From positions 13,421,924 through 13,485,923 of the forward strand of contig NC_067202.1 in assembly GCF_000699445.3 (NCBI RefSeq): a stretch of 64,000 nucleotides of DNA, in the 5' to 3' direction. Each line of letters begins with the position of its first letter. Within the stretch, counting starts at the first letter, position 1. Source of the stretch: Schistosoma haematobium (Eukaryota; Platyhelminthes; Trematoda; Strigeidida; Schistosomatidae). Shown one piece after another: positions 49,880 through 62,785 of the stretch. Below the pieces are notes generated by a model that had not been told where the DNA came from, did not search any database, and was given only the letters and a program-made list of their open reading frames with translations. The translations under genes were made by a program, and so were the position numbers.

Positions 49880-50225
49880 AAGTCCACAACCACCACAACC
49901 ATCATCAAAGTGTACAGGTATTTATGAGTAGTTGTCTACACAAGATACTCAATGTTTGTTGGTCGGATACCATCAGCAACAACCTACTGTGAGAGGAAAT
50001 GAACCAACCTCCAGTTGAAGAGGAAATTAGGGAAAGACGTTGAAAGTGGATAGAACATTCATAAGGGAAATCGCCAAACTGCATCACGAGTCGAGCACTA
50101 ATTTGCAATGGTGAAGTGGATCGGAAAACGTGGAAGACCGAACCACAGACCGCATCAGGAATTGTAGGTAGACAAGAAATGGATGAACAGAAACTGTGAA
50201 GAACTGGAGAGAAATGATCAGTGCA
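49880..50225 (+). mobile_element. Degraded C-terminal fragment of an RTE (SR2-like) element
   Basis: Plus-strand translation shows VQVFMSSCLHKILNVCWSD, then ISNNLL, then VEEEIRERR with stops, then NCIT and GKRGRPN, ending near KKWMNRNCEELER. This is the order at the C terminus of schistosome RTE polyproteins. A one-base shift at about 49908 and several stops make it non-functional. It lies between the two copies of a 380 bp direct duplication. Confidence 0.7.
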
Positions 50226-50234
50226 GTTTCTTCC

Positions 50235-50617
50235 ACTGTTATTTGTCGTGCTAAATCACACCTGTCCAGACCAACTTTTCAACACTCACCTGATATTTTA
50301 TCCAATGGAGTCCATTGACAAAATGAATACTTTCATTTTCTCGCAATCACCAAAATGTCGGTACCATTGAAATGTCTTAATAGACTAAGTAGAAAAAACA
50401 CAATATTACAAACAATTATTTGAGCACTCTTGAATGACTCGTTCTTCAAACCGTGATTCAGCTTTCTGTGTTTGTTCGATTTGTGTAGCATCTGTGGATG
50501 TAGCGGTGAAGAATGAAGACACGACAACGCTCATCACACGTGAGTCTCCCAACAAACTCGTGTTTCTCAATGCATCATTCCAAATCTCTAATTCATTGAT
50601 ACTACTCTTCTGAAATT
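50235..50617. repeat. 380 bp direct duplication, copy B
   Basis: Second copy of the 48695-49077 duplication. Its right end diverges after the acceptor-like TTTCAG on the minus strand. A single-base change converts one Ser codon to Ala in the minus-strand frame discussed for copy A. Confidence 0.9.
50406..50609 (-). CDS. Possible terminal exon of unknown protein (copy B)
   Basis: Counterpart of the 48866-49069 frame inside the second copy of the direct duplication. It is open to the same TAA, with a TTTCAG acceptor kept although the upstream intron-like sequence differs. Substitutions against copy A include Val/Leu, Gly/Trp and Asn/Asp near the start and Ser/Ala later. The protein is not recognised, and it may not be expressed. 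Confidence 0.25.
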   Translation of the reverse strand, partial: KSSINELEIWNDALRNTSLLGDSRVMSVVVSSFFTATSTDATQIEQTQKAESRFEERVIQECSNNCL

Positions 50618-53600
50618 GTTAATTTTGTTTCATTTCAACTGGAATTTCAGCAACATTTTTTTAATATCCAAGTTAGCATTATTTTCTTACTGGGAAATTT
50701 ATTGGAATTTGAAGAAAATTACTTGGACGGATGCAATACATATTCACTCACATTTCATCAACAATCGCTGTGTTTTTTTAGAAATTTGTGCATAAACAAC
50801 ATTACAGTGATTTCTTTTCAGTATCGTCGTCACTTGTAAGATTCTTTTTTGAACGCCTCGACCGTTAGCAACACTGCCTTTCCTCATCATATTTTTCATA
50901 TGTTTCCATTTGTACGGACGGTTCCCTTGTTTCACAGGTCATCAGGTTCATGAGGTCTCGGTCTTATCAATTCTGCTTATTGAGGTTCTTCAACTCTCGA
51001 TAGTTCAGGTCTTTTCTCTAAGAAATGGCTGTTAGCAGCTGATAAAAAAGGACAAAATTTAATGACTTCATCCATGTGTTCTGTGGTTTCATTCAAACTT
51101 GTAAAAGGAACGAAGTGTATGAAAATTAATTGTACTGAGTGAATGTGAACATAATTGCTGGTTATACTGCTATTTGTCAAGTGGTCCAGTTTGTTGACAT
51201 TTCAGCTGTCTCCATCGTTCACAAGGTGTAATTTGAGGTGAACGAATTGGTGCTTCAAGCAACATCTCACAGCTCACTTCCAACACATTTAATTTCGTTC
51301 TAGCCAATATTGTCGTGGTTTTTTTATTTTCATGTTTTCATTGAAACATTTTTTCATCATGTTTTGACCAATAATTTCGTCGTTTTTTGAATAACATAAA
51401 GGGACCTAATGTGTTTTTCATTAGTCATCTTCCACGTTATCTTTTTGTGTTTCAGTTGCGGTGTCGAAATTTTTCAATTCGGCATTATTGGAAAATACCG
51501 GTATGGCATGTGAGTGTGCTTTCCAATCGCTTCGACTGATTTATTTTAACCATCGATTTTGTACTACATATGTTCTTTAAAATGTTTTTAATGAATCTGT
51601 CCCTTTAAATTCCTCTCTCGAACAGTCGGACTACCTTCTGACTCACAACTTCCTATCTTGCATTTTATGTTTATGCTTTCCTCCATAACATACACTTTAC
51701 CAAACAAAAATATCTCTTAGAGGACAGACGTGGTTTTTCCGCGCCTTTGTACTTAGATCGTTCTAACAACATTTTGGCAGATACATATTCCGATTCAGTT
51801 TGTCATTCGAACTTCAGGTGATTAAAGGTTGTCAACTTATATCACATCATATGCATCCGCCATGTACTTTTCAGTTATCAACATACGTGTAAGCAAATAA
51901 ACGGGAGGGAGGGATAGACGAGCAAGCAATTATTTTCAATAACTCTACCTTTAGGCCCCGTTACTGGATAATCAATTTTTTCTTGCTACTCACCTAACGG
52001 CAGATCAGGGTATAATGGCGAATTAGACAGGTTCAAGTGTTAAATCTGTTGAATTTTACATCTGGTACAGCATGTTTACGCAAAATAAGAGTTACCAGTA
52101 AACTGGTTTGGATATTTTATAATGGTCAGATAGATTAAGCGTAGATTATGAAAATATATTCAAAATAACAGTAATCAGATGAATCGTGTAAATGGAATGA
52201 ATGGTCAAATATTTCAGACTCGTTAATGAAGATAATACTGAAAAACCAACAGTATATCAGTTTGGATGACTTTCCTGGTCTCTCACATTTTATGAGCATT
52301 CCATGTGCCCCAATAAATGTTGCCCTGATTGTCAGCAAAAGTGTCAGCCTCGTGACTACCGAAGAGACTAGAGTGAGACGATTAGATACGAACTGGTGAA
52401 ATGAAAAATATGAAAGTAAATTAGTGTCAATGTTCTAGACAGTCACACGTTAGTCCTCATCATTATCGTACATTGCATAATACGCGCCAACGAGTAATAC
52501 ATTGTTACAAATATGACAACGAAAAAAAGGCATAGTTGGGATATAGTTTCCGAATAAAAATTAACTACTAGAAATACTGGACGTCCACCGAGATTTGTGC
52601 CTTGATTAGGTTGGTTTGGCGAGTCTCAATTCCTTCTCGCAACAGTATGTTGATTTCACACAAACAATGTTAAACAAATTACTACTTGATTATATACTTT
52701 GAATGCTATTACTTTGAATGTATCCAGCCTTGTTAAGTAGTCTGTGATAAATTATATACCGGTAAATATTATGCGACTTTTCGAATTTTAAATAGATCCG
52801 CATACTTACTTGTCAGTTCCTTTCAAAGTGTTTAGGAAAAGAGAATAATCGTAGCCATTTCTGAAACACGTAAAGCAAATGACAATTCACTCAGTTGTTA
52901 GTTTCCTGTGAATTTGTTAGTCACTTTAGTACACTCCGATGCAATCGATAATTAGTGTCACTCCAAGGCTTGATACTATTCGATCCGATTACAAACTATC
53001 TTGTGCTCATATTCGATTATAAATCATATGATAGGTCTGTTAATCAGTTCAAGACGACAGGTTTCTCTTGTTTCACAAATGTACTGCATGAAATATGGTA
53101 TACCAGGAAAGTATTTAAAAGTACAGTTTACAAATTGAATTCCTCGTGTAACCAATCCACCGATTAGATTTTTCGTGCGTTGTTCGTAAGCATATGCGTT
53201 TTTGAATTTCGCGTTTCATGGAGCACACGGAACAATATTCCACCATCAATATCATAGCTTTACTGAAAAGTAGATGGTCACAAGTAACCAATACATGGTT
53301 TAATATATTTGCATCTTCATAATTCTCAATAAATTCATGTGTTAAGCTATTTGGCGATAGACTGTTCTGTTATATACAAGTGTGAAAATATTTCGACTCA
53401 CGACATTCAGGTATTACCGTTGTTTCGCTTAGTGAATCATATCAAATTAAATACTCGATTGTCTATCAGAAAGACTGCTTTCTGGTGGGCGAAATCATTA
53501 TTCATTTAAAGTTCGTCAACAATCATCCACGACATTTAGTTATAAGTTTCAACACAAAATATGAAACAGCCTTAGATGTTGTAGTTTTGTGCACTATAGC

Positions 53601-56600
53601 TCTTGATCAAGACGTAACGTTTTCTTAAACCAACATGCGCTTACCAAACGTTTAGTGAATTGATGTAAGTACTGGCTTAAATTACAACCCAAGTGTAGAC
53701 TAATACTGTCCCCTCCAATGTCACTAGATGCTTCTGTGATGGATACGGCTAATACAAGTTTATGGATAAGTTTCTGGGTTACTTTGTGATTTATCGACCG
53801 ATTTTAGTATTTCTCTTCAAAAGCCTTCTGGTCATAACTTCTGGTAATTCTTTTACTGAAGAGTGAGTTATCAATGCTTATATAAGGAAGTCTTAATGTG
53901 TTGTTTTCCGCTCTTGCCGACACCAAATATATGTGCCGCGAAAATGAATAATGCATATCGTAGTCTGTGTTTCAAATATTGCTCTTAAAATATGTTTAAC
54001 TATGCAAAAAATCGTTGCCTGTTAACTGCATCTTGCCTTATCGTGAGACTTATGTGATAAATCAGCCTAATCGCCAATGTTATCGTTGACTTAAAACTCA
54101 AATTTAAAACACATCTTGCTTCCACAGCCAACGCACTATCGAATGAAATACTGATATTGGACAATCACTGGCGTGTACAGTCTGAACAAAGAGAGTGTGA
54201 ATGAGTCATAGCGAATTCATCCGATAGGTGAATGACCGACTGTCAACTACTCTGCCATACTTGCCAAACACATCAATAAATTGAACGCCACAGAAAGGTG
54301 CATGCGAGAGTTGTTCCGCTTCACACCTTGTAACAAATTCACAAAAATGCATGTCGTTGCCTGCCGACAGCACTAAATCCAACCAGTCAATTAAGAAAAT
54401 GATTCATTATGTCCCAGGAGAACTGAAGATATTTGACTGATGAAAACCTTTGTATTGAATATTACTAACTTCACTATGTTATTGGATGTATTTGTTGTAC
54501 TCAGCCTCTGAACGTGTTTGTTTCCATCTATATTTTCGGACATTTTGGTTTCTCTTTGTCTTTTGTTTGGTATTTGAGATAACGAGAAAGAGCGAAAACG
54601 TGAACGTAACACACGTGCTTGTCTCAATACCCTAAGTGACGTGACGTAATGATGCGATATGTGTTTTTAACGTTGGCCTTCAGATCACACAATTTAATAC
54701 GAACTGCAATAAACTCCGACCAACAAAATTATCACGAATATTGGTGATCTACACTGAGAAACAAGGCAAGAAATAATGCAACTTGTTACAAGGATTGTCT
54801 TTTTTGATTTATTATACGCATTTTTCATTTGTATCGTTAGTGCATGCACTTTTTGATAACCGAGAACCTTTTCTGCTAAACACTATCTGTCTAAACATCA
54901 ATTGACCAAAGTAATTTCTTATTTCTATTATTCACTGTTTTTATCAATCTGAATTATAAGGTAACATTTATACTCAGTAATCATGAAAATGAACGGTCAA
55001 TAGCATACAATGCAGGTGTCTTCAAGTTTATAAAAATAGCAAACATTTACGGTTGATCTAGGATATCGTGTTGCTGGTCATCTGGTGGATACGATAACAA
55101 GCTTTTTTGTTGAAAAAACGTCATTGCAAGTTTAATGTATGGAGTACTTCGGAGTCATGTACTGGATAGGTTATTCAGATGCTGTATCATGACAATTTAT
55201 TAAACGTTGATAAACGTTACAATCTGAGTATTGTATATTTTGAGTCAAATATATGTGATAAATGCCGCAATGTGGTCCGGGGTTGTGTGGATTACCGTTA
55301 ATACTAATGTATACTATTTGTTGCAAAACAGCAAGTACTCTGATCTACTCGATCTGCACTCACTGTAATCTTATGGTGATCAGTAACCATGCGAGAGAGA
55401 ACAACATGAGCACAGTTTGAACTATTGTATTTAGGATTCAAAGGAAACATGGAATGAATTACGTAGGATTCATTCCAGAAAACGTGTTAACGAGATGGAC
55501 ACTATCAGAACAAATGCTTATTCCACAGTAAACGAGACCAAACAAACATAACCTTCAAAAGTTGACCAAGTATTTGAAGTTGTCACAAGACATCTGTAAA
55601 ACTTAAATACTTCGTAAAGCTCTCAGATCGATAGTTGTATCTCCGTTGGTTCCACTTGAACAGTGAAATGAAAACAATTGGGTGAAGGGAAAATCCAAAT
55701 TCATATGCGAGGATTTATTCGGTGGGTGCTCCATCAGTCAGCTCTAACAGATTCAGCCTCGAAATCACTGGTTTGCATAATGCAGTTGTCAAACATAATT
55801 GTAAAGGATGAACGTTGATGAAATTTTTGTGTACGTAATTGATCTAACAACTTTTGTTAATCACTCACATTCAACGTCAGAAGATTTAATTTTTCTACTC
55901 AATCGATATTGCAAATATATTAATTTATTTATTATTTTCAATATCAATATTGAAAAAAAACAAATAGATTGGTTTGTTGACAAATGACCTCAGTTGGATC
56001 CTTATGTCTAAAGAAATAAGTTTCATGCATTTCCTATAGTCACAAAATCTCAGCCTAAATTCTCATAAGCTACTTGTGTTATGACTGCGCCTCTATGTTA
56101 AAAAAAATCACTCCGACCAACCAACACTGTATGTTATTATTGTTTATTCTGCTAACGTGAAGGTGATGAGTGTTTCATAATCATATTGGCAAGTTTTGTG
56201 ATGTGTTCAAGAGGAAACAACTACACCCGTCAACAGTTTCATCCGTTATGTTATATGCAGTAGTAAAGGGATGATCAGCAATCTATTTATTGTAGTACAT
56301 GTGGACAAAATGTAAACATTCGTAAAGCGAAATGTGAGCTGTGTTTGAAAAATAATTTGTCAGATCTTTAAGCTGACTGATGTTAAGATAAATACACCCT
56401 GTACAAAAAGAATAGATTGGGAAAGAAGTTATACGTATGCCTTTTACACTATACCTCACCGGTGAAGTGAAATCCGACGTTCATAATTTGAGTTTGTTGA
56501 GTGATTGGACGTAATAATCAGCAAGTTGAGATTGTTTGAATCTGCTCGTAAACATCCTACAAGTCAAGGAATATCAACGCCATTCGCACACCACGCCGAT

Positions 56601-58289
56601 ATGCTAATATGAGACTGATCAATTTCATTACTGATCATCAGTCGAAGTAAACTAAACGAACTGAATTTAAACTTCACCTCATCGCAGAACTAAATGATTG
56701 TTGCACTGCGATCGATCAATCTCTTTTTAGCATATGTGCATACCGTGTGCACTGCTTCCATACTGCCCCAATTCACAAGCATTCTAAGCTAAGATGGATA
56801 ACGTGATGGTGTTAAATAAATTCTCTGATAGAATTTATCTATTACAGGCAGTAATTCAACTCAATTAAAATTTTAAACACAGCTCACAGGTCATTCATTA
56901 GCTGACTAACTAAATGTATAATATAAGTTCACAACAAGCACTCAGAATTTACCCATGAATTAATCGTCGCTAGGATATTACAAATACCAACAATGAACTT
57001 TACACTCATTCAATTCAAATGTTCTAATCCAAGGAAGAGCCGAACTATGGAGAGTTTACCAGAGTAGAATATAACACTTATAAAATCAAAATTAGTTGAG
57101 TGTGAACATTTGTCATAAGAAAACATTTGAGCAGTACACTAAAGAGGAAGAATATACTTGCGAACTATAGGTGAATAAATGTGAAATGAATTCAGCGATT
57201 CGCTCAGAAAATTGGTTCAAGCCTTGTCAACGAAACTATTTTATCCAGGCGAAAATTAATCAATTAGTAACCTCAAGGATCTTTCTGTGGAATACTTTTT
57301 TTACTAAAATTATACTCTGGTATGCATCGATCGACATGTTTTCACTAATAATATTTTGATTCATGACATTCTTATATTATTGTTGTTATTTGTGATATCC
57401 TATGGAAAATAAATAATAGATGAATTCTTAGAGCCAGTAGTGAACAAATATCGGAGATATATTCTTATTAAAGAACTATTTAGTAACCAGATTATCAATG
57501 TATTTATATTACTCTTATTATTAACTTTATTTTGACTTTAAGGCAGTTACCATACGTCTTTGTTTTTCCGGGTTTTACTCAGTTTACTAATAACATTCGC
57601 TCACAATCATAGCCACGTTTTGACTTGATCCTGTACAATTGGCATTTTTCATTTGCTTGTATGTAAACACAGCATTCTTGAAATGTACAATTCATACAGT
57701 GGAATATGACAATGGTGTTTTTTACTCAGCAGGCAGGACAAGACTGTGCCGCTTATACCTGGCACTATGTTATAGGTATCACAAAGTGTTAAGATTGTTC
57801 CAGTCGTTTTCTGATTGGCGACTAAGTCACTTGATAAAATTATCGTGAAAAATAACAACAGGATTTTTTAAATTTTTTTATTTCTGTCAAGTATTCCAGT
57901 ATGCTGAAAATTAAGTCTTCATGTTGTATTATTTGAGTTATCTGTATTCATATCTGAACATCGTTGTCCTCATTGTCATCATCATGAGCATAAACGCCCC
58001 TGAAGCCAATTATTCAGTTCTGAATTCGTTTATCTGATGCATTTTGGACAACCCCATTCTTCGCAAATGCAACGGAGTGATGAATATATCAGTTAAGGGG
58101 GTGTGTAGATTGTTAAGTTTTTGGTGAGATCATGTAATGATTGTTGTTAGACCAACGTTGAGAAAATTCTCCCAGCTTTTGTGAGGAGCCGTAACCAGTG
58201 GGTGTAATACGTGTAGAGTAGAAACACGTGTCCACCTCAGTACAATGGAATATGGTAGCGCGATTTCGTGGATTGGTTGATGTTAGACA
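50618..58289. other. Long AT-rich stretch without recognisable genes
   Basis: Open frames of 60-78 codons occur on both strands (minus 50744-50935, minus 50977-51180, minus 52135-52338, plus 52955-53167, minus 54391-54627, plus 57171-57359, both strands 57639-57858). None shows a domain, a signal peptide or convincing flanking splice sites. I identified no tRNA, rRNA or tandem repeat. Intron or intergenic DNA is the best description. Confidence 0.5.
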
Positions 58290-58500
58290 CTAACACCATT
58301 GGATGCCGGCTCCATGGTCCAGTAGGTTAAGCGTTGGCTCATGGGACTGAAGGCCTTTGGTTAGAATCCTGCGTGCGAGACCGTGGATGCGCACTGCCTA
58401 GGTGTCCCAGAATAGGCTGAAAAGGCAGTCCAGTGCCTCCAGGTTTTCAATGGTAGTCTAACATCAATCGGTTCATGCTCTCAATCGGAATGATGAATAA
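58290..58500 (+). mobile_element. SM-alpha-like SINE with decayed hammerhead
   Basis: A tRNA-like head with A-box-like TGGTCCAGTAGGTTAAGCG and B-box-like GGTTAGAATCC (58359-58369) is followed by a hammerhead remnant. Stem I GCACTG/CAGTGC (58391-58396 and 58431-58436) is perfect and GTC precedes the cleavage point. The catalytic box, however, is CCTAGGTG instead of CTGANGAG, and the GAAAC box is mutated. The 3' part with CCAGGTTTTCAATGGT and TCAATCGGTTCATG is the usual SM-alpha tail. The element is therefore recognisable but probably not self-cleaving. Confidence 0.72.
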
Positions 58501-59854
58501 TTAGTTAGATTTGCTTCGTGACTGTATACATTAGTCAGTTGAATAATGCATTTTATGTCTTTAAAAATTGACAAATCACTTTCTCATTAACGTGTATGTG
58601 TTTGTTGTTCATACTGTGGGACCATAACTTATGAACGACGTCAAACAATTGCAAAACGCCGTTGTGTGGTTCGAGATGATAAGAAACTGGAAAACATGGT
58701 TGTTTTCACGAACTGACACCGTACTATTAAACTGCACGGATGTATACATCTTTATTGCCAATATCTATGTTGAGCCTACGTAACTTATTCTGCTTCTGGA
58801 CAAGCCGATCTATTCATTCTTCTCCTGTTCCATTTTGATCTCATTTATTGTTCAACGATCAACCGCGACTGTTTTAATATATAAACGTACGTGCGCATAT
58901 CTTATCTTACTCATCACATAACTATTGCTAAATTTTGCTCGACTAAAAATCCATTAACACTTGCTTAAGTCTACTTGCTCATACATTCCGCAATGCACAT
59001 AATTCCGCTTCGCTCTCTTCTCTTCTCTTCGTCTACCCGGCTGTCTGTCCAGATCAGTGAGTGTATAATTTATAGGTATTCAAACATTCATTATCGTGTT
59101 TGACTTATTCCACTTTTGTAATCACTTGGGCGACTGAAGTCGATAATTACATGTTAAACTATTACGCGATAACGAACAAACAGCTTAATTTGTATCACGT
59201 AACCTTAGTGTATCAGTATGAGAAATACTTACTATCCCGCTAACAATAAATTTATTTTTTGTTATATCACAGTAGGTAGAAAGTTATATTTTTCACGTTT
59301 CGTGAACTAGTATTACACACTTTTCAGAGTGAATGAAATACAGTCATTATTCTGAATTTTATCAGGCTCCTATCTGACATTTTTGAAGATAACATTTTTT
59401 TATGGGCTATGACCATTCAATACAACATCGTGTCCTAAGATTATCAATCAAATTATCATTTATTTTAGGTGGTTACTTAAAAACGAATCGCACTGAAATC
59501 ACGAACACATTAGTCTAACACAATCATTCAAACCTAATACCACTGTAAAACCGTTTCGTCCTGTTATAGATTTATTCAGCAGTATGCATCCTTGATCCGG
59601 CACGCAGTGATCGAAGTCAGGACCGTCAGTTTCGCCCTCCAAATTTTGTTCTGTAGATCAATGAGCCGACATTTAACAGTGTTGTTGTTTAATCAATTGA
59701 TCGACAGTCCCATGTATTCGGTGTGTAAATGCCATAAACTCAACACCGTTGAACTTCACCAGTTATGTGTCCTCATCAAAAAAAGTTGTCAGAACATTAT
59801 GCCAGACGGATCATCCTGCAGTCCAGACTCACGAGCGAAATCATTTGTGTGCAA

Positions 59855-59950
59855 AGCCGAAATATCTTATTGTAGGCCAAAACGGCTATTCAGTGCTTTC
59901 AGGTTCACAGTGGTGGTCTAACAATGATCGGCTCATAATTTCGACTAAGT
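59855..59950 (+). mobile_element. 3' fragment of an SM-alpha-like SINE
   Basis: The stretch from about 59876 (CGGCTATTCAGTGCTTTCAGG, read in pieces) through GTGGTGGTCTAAC to ATCGGCTCATAAT matches the tail of the SINE at 58290-58500 with many changes. The tRNA-like head is not evident, so this is a truncated old copy. A shorter echo (GGGCAGTCCAGTGCTTTT) occurs at about 63241-63259. Confidence 0.5.
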
Positions 59951-61967
59951 TCAACGGTTTGCACAATCCCACATTGCGAATGAAGTAGTCAGTCAACAAA
60001 GTTTGCGTTTCCATTTCAGTTACAGCATCAGCTTCTCTTAAATCACCATCTGCCAGCAATCTGAGTACCTCAAGCGAGTGAAGTATCCGATGACTTACCT
60101 GTATCTGTTTGCATTGTATATTATTTTATTCTATGTTTCCTATTCCTCCAAGTGATATAGACGCGAGTGAAATTCTATGAACAAATACGTTGACTGCAAA
60201 TGTAATTAATCTAGTCTCATTCTATTTGAACGAATTCATGTTATCTATTTAAGCGACATCGACAATAAAAGGAGTCGTGTAACTTAAACATCAGCAAAGC
60301 CAAGACCAACATTTTCCTTAAGACATTTGAGAGAAATCTTTAGTTTTACCATAAAGAATGGAATAGAGTTAGTGTTTCCATTTGACAAACAATCACAATA
60401 AGCCGAATGATCATTTGATGGCATTTCTGACTCACAACAAATGTATTCCATTTAGTAATTTCCCAACTGATCAGTCATTCCTCTGACTTGTTCCGCACTG
60501 CTTGTTGCTGTGGTAGAAACTTGTTTTTTCCCAGTTCATCACTGTCAGACACAATGTATTGTGTACAGTTGTAAGAAAAAAATTAACTCCTTGTATAGAG
60601 ATACGCAGTGGAAATCACTACATTACTTATGTTTTCCACGCCCACTTGCAGGACCAAACTTTCTGAATTTATCATCATCAGTCTATGTCGAGCTATTTTT
60701 AAAATTTTGCTAACGAAATAAGCTTTCGCGCGTCAAACAAATAAGACTTTTCAAACATGCATATTTGTCAGTTGAATCGCGTGTTTTCATTTTATTGGCT
60801 TGCATTTGTGTTCTCATTAAAACAAGTTTCTACGGCTGCATAAATTTCTCCGTGATAATACACTGTTGTGATGTTCTATAATACGATGAAACTGCTCTTC
60901 TTCGCTTCATGGTTTACTGTGACTTCTTAAGCAACATACTTTCATAATGAAAACTATGAAAAATCCAATAATTTCCACAAATCAACTTTACTAATAAGCA
61001 TGAATCCCCGAAATTCGATTAGTATAATCAGACGACAATCATCAAATTAGTGAAGAAGTGAAGAAATTTTTCACTGATTCTATTTGAGAACAAAAATAGA
61101 GAAACGAATTATTTCAACGTAATCTCATGATCCACATGAACTAATAACTATCTAACAGATATCAGAATAATAAACAAACAGAAACAATATCGAAGAATAA
61201 CATAATTACATACAATGGTTTTATTCATTTATGTACAAGAAGACATTTTGTCACACATAAGTGGGAAACACTAATTTGATTTGTTTTTCGCTTTTAAAGT
61301 ATATACATGTACAAATACAGATAAAAATTGTAAGACAGATCACGGTAATCGCAAAATTGCATCAGCATAGAGTTTCACATTGTAGCATAGTGGTGCTCAA
61401 AACGGCAACCGCAGCTTAATACGGCTGGATGTGGATGGATATGCTTCGACGAAACACCGCTCAACCTAAACCTTACCATAAATGAAAAAGTGTTATCTAG
61501 GTTACATACAGTAGTAGATTTAGGAATGAGAAACTCCCGAGACTTGTCGTTTACAGAACAGATAATAAAACGGACCTCTTTTTCTCAACCTCTGGTAGGT
61601 TACATCACATGAAACCTTTTTAACAATGAGTCACGTAATTTAATGTACAAAGTTTGTGCTCGACAGCTTTTAGAATATTGACCCTTTATTTTCAGCACTG
61701 TGAGCATGAAGGATAATCAGTACAGAGACGATTTACTTTTCGTATTCATGGAGCTGATTGTACCTTAACTTATAGTTCTAGATGTAATAAACCTGAGTTC
61801 GACCCTTCATGGTAGATGAGACTCTGACATAATCTTATCGTTTTCTTCAAACTTCTTAATGAACTATCCTTTACATCCAATCACGTGATTCAATATGAAG
61901 AAACTTCCCATTATGACATCCGTAATTCATTGTCACTAGTGAAATCAACTTATTCTATTTATTTATT

Positions 61968-62012
61968 CTCTGAAGACTTGACCTACACTAAGTCACGAAA
62001 CGTCAGAAAATC
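61968..62012 (+). other. Hammerhead-like motif, degenerate
   Basis: CTCTGAAGA is followed by an imperfect stem (CTT...AAG) and then CACGAAACGTC. This reproduces a CTGANGA ... GAAAC ... GTC spacing, but four bases too many precede GAAA. It may be a relic of a ribozyme-bearing retroelement or a coincidence. Confidence 0.25.
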
Positions 62013-62271
62013 TAATTTTCCACTCATTGGGATATTACAAATATATTGTTTACTTAAAACTTATTCTAAATAATCTTTTTATAAGAACTGCTTCACCTGT
62101 AACTTTTCTAGACACTGGATTAATCTACCACATTCTGCAATAAAATCACCCCCATTATTTTTTCGCTGCATTGATACAAACTGCTCCCCTGAAAATGCAT
62201 TGAATGTTCTAGCACCTCTAAGTGTATTGCATTCCACAAGTGATATTACATGAACTTTGAATGTTTAGCCA

Positions 62272-62785
62272 TGTTTATTAGTGCATTCCCTAAGTAAAAC
62301 CACCTACTTGCTATCACTTTATGTTAACACCATCCCTAGCAACTTTAACTAATTTGAGTGATATCTTGCATTATTAGTATATCACTGTTTCACATGACAC
62401 ATGCATTTTGGTAGACCTGATTCACATATTTTGGTAATTATTGCTTTGTTGTTCCGTGCTCTCTCTGTTTTCGTTCCAATTTCTCTAGTCGTAGATAATT
62501 ATCACTAATTCGATCTAGCACAGTAAATGACCTTAATCACACTGTTCATAAATCAACAGGCTGTCTATTTAAGAAAAATTAAAAATTCCCAGCTGACGCA
62601 TTAGATCGCTGTAATACACGTCCTACCTAAATTATTACTGAACTAGTATACTCAAAACTTTCTGCTATCACATGTTTGTTCTGTAGATCTAATTCTACTA
62701 CTTATATCAAACTGATCATGCCTGTAAACTCGCGTGAATTGTGTAATTATTATTTTCAGAATTCAAATTATTATTATTAATTACT
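62272..62785 (+). repeat. Dispersed ~500 bp repeat, copy 2
   Basis: Second copy of the element at 48095-48600, about 14 kb away and in the same orientation. Both copies end in an AT-rich stretch just after TTTCAGAA. It has no open frame of note. Confidence 0.7.

Noticed and set aside
59592..59921. 109-codon plus-strand frame as a gene
   Set aside because: Its 3' part runs through an old SINE tail, it lacks a domain or signal sequence, and no splice context supports it.
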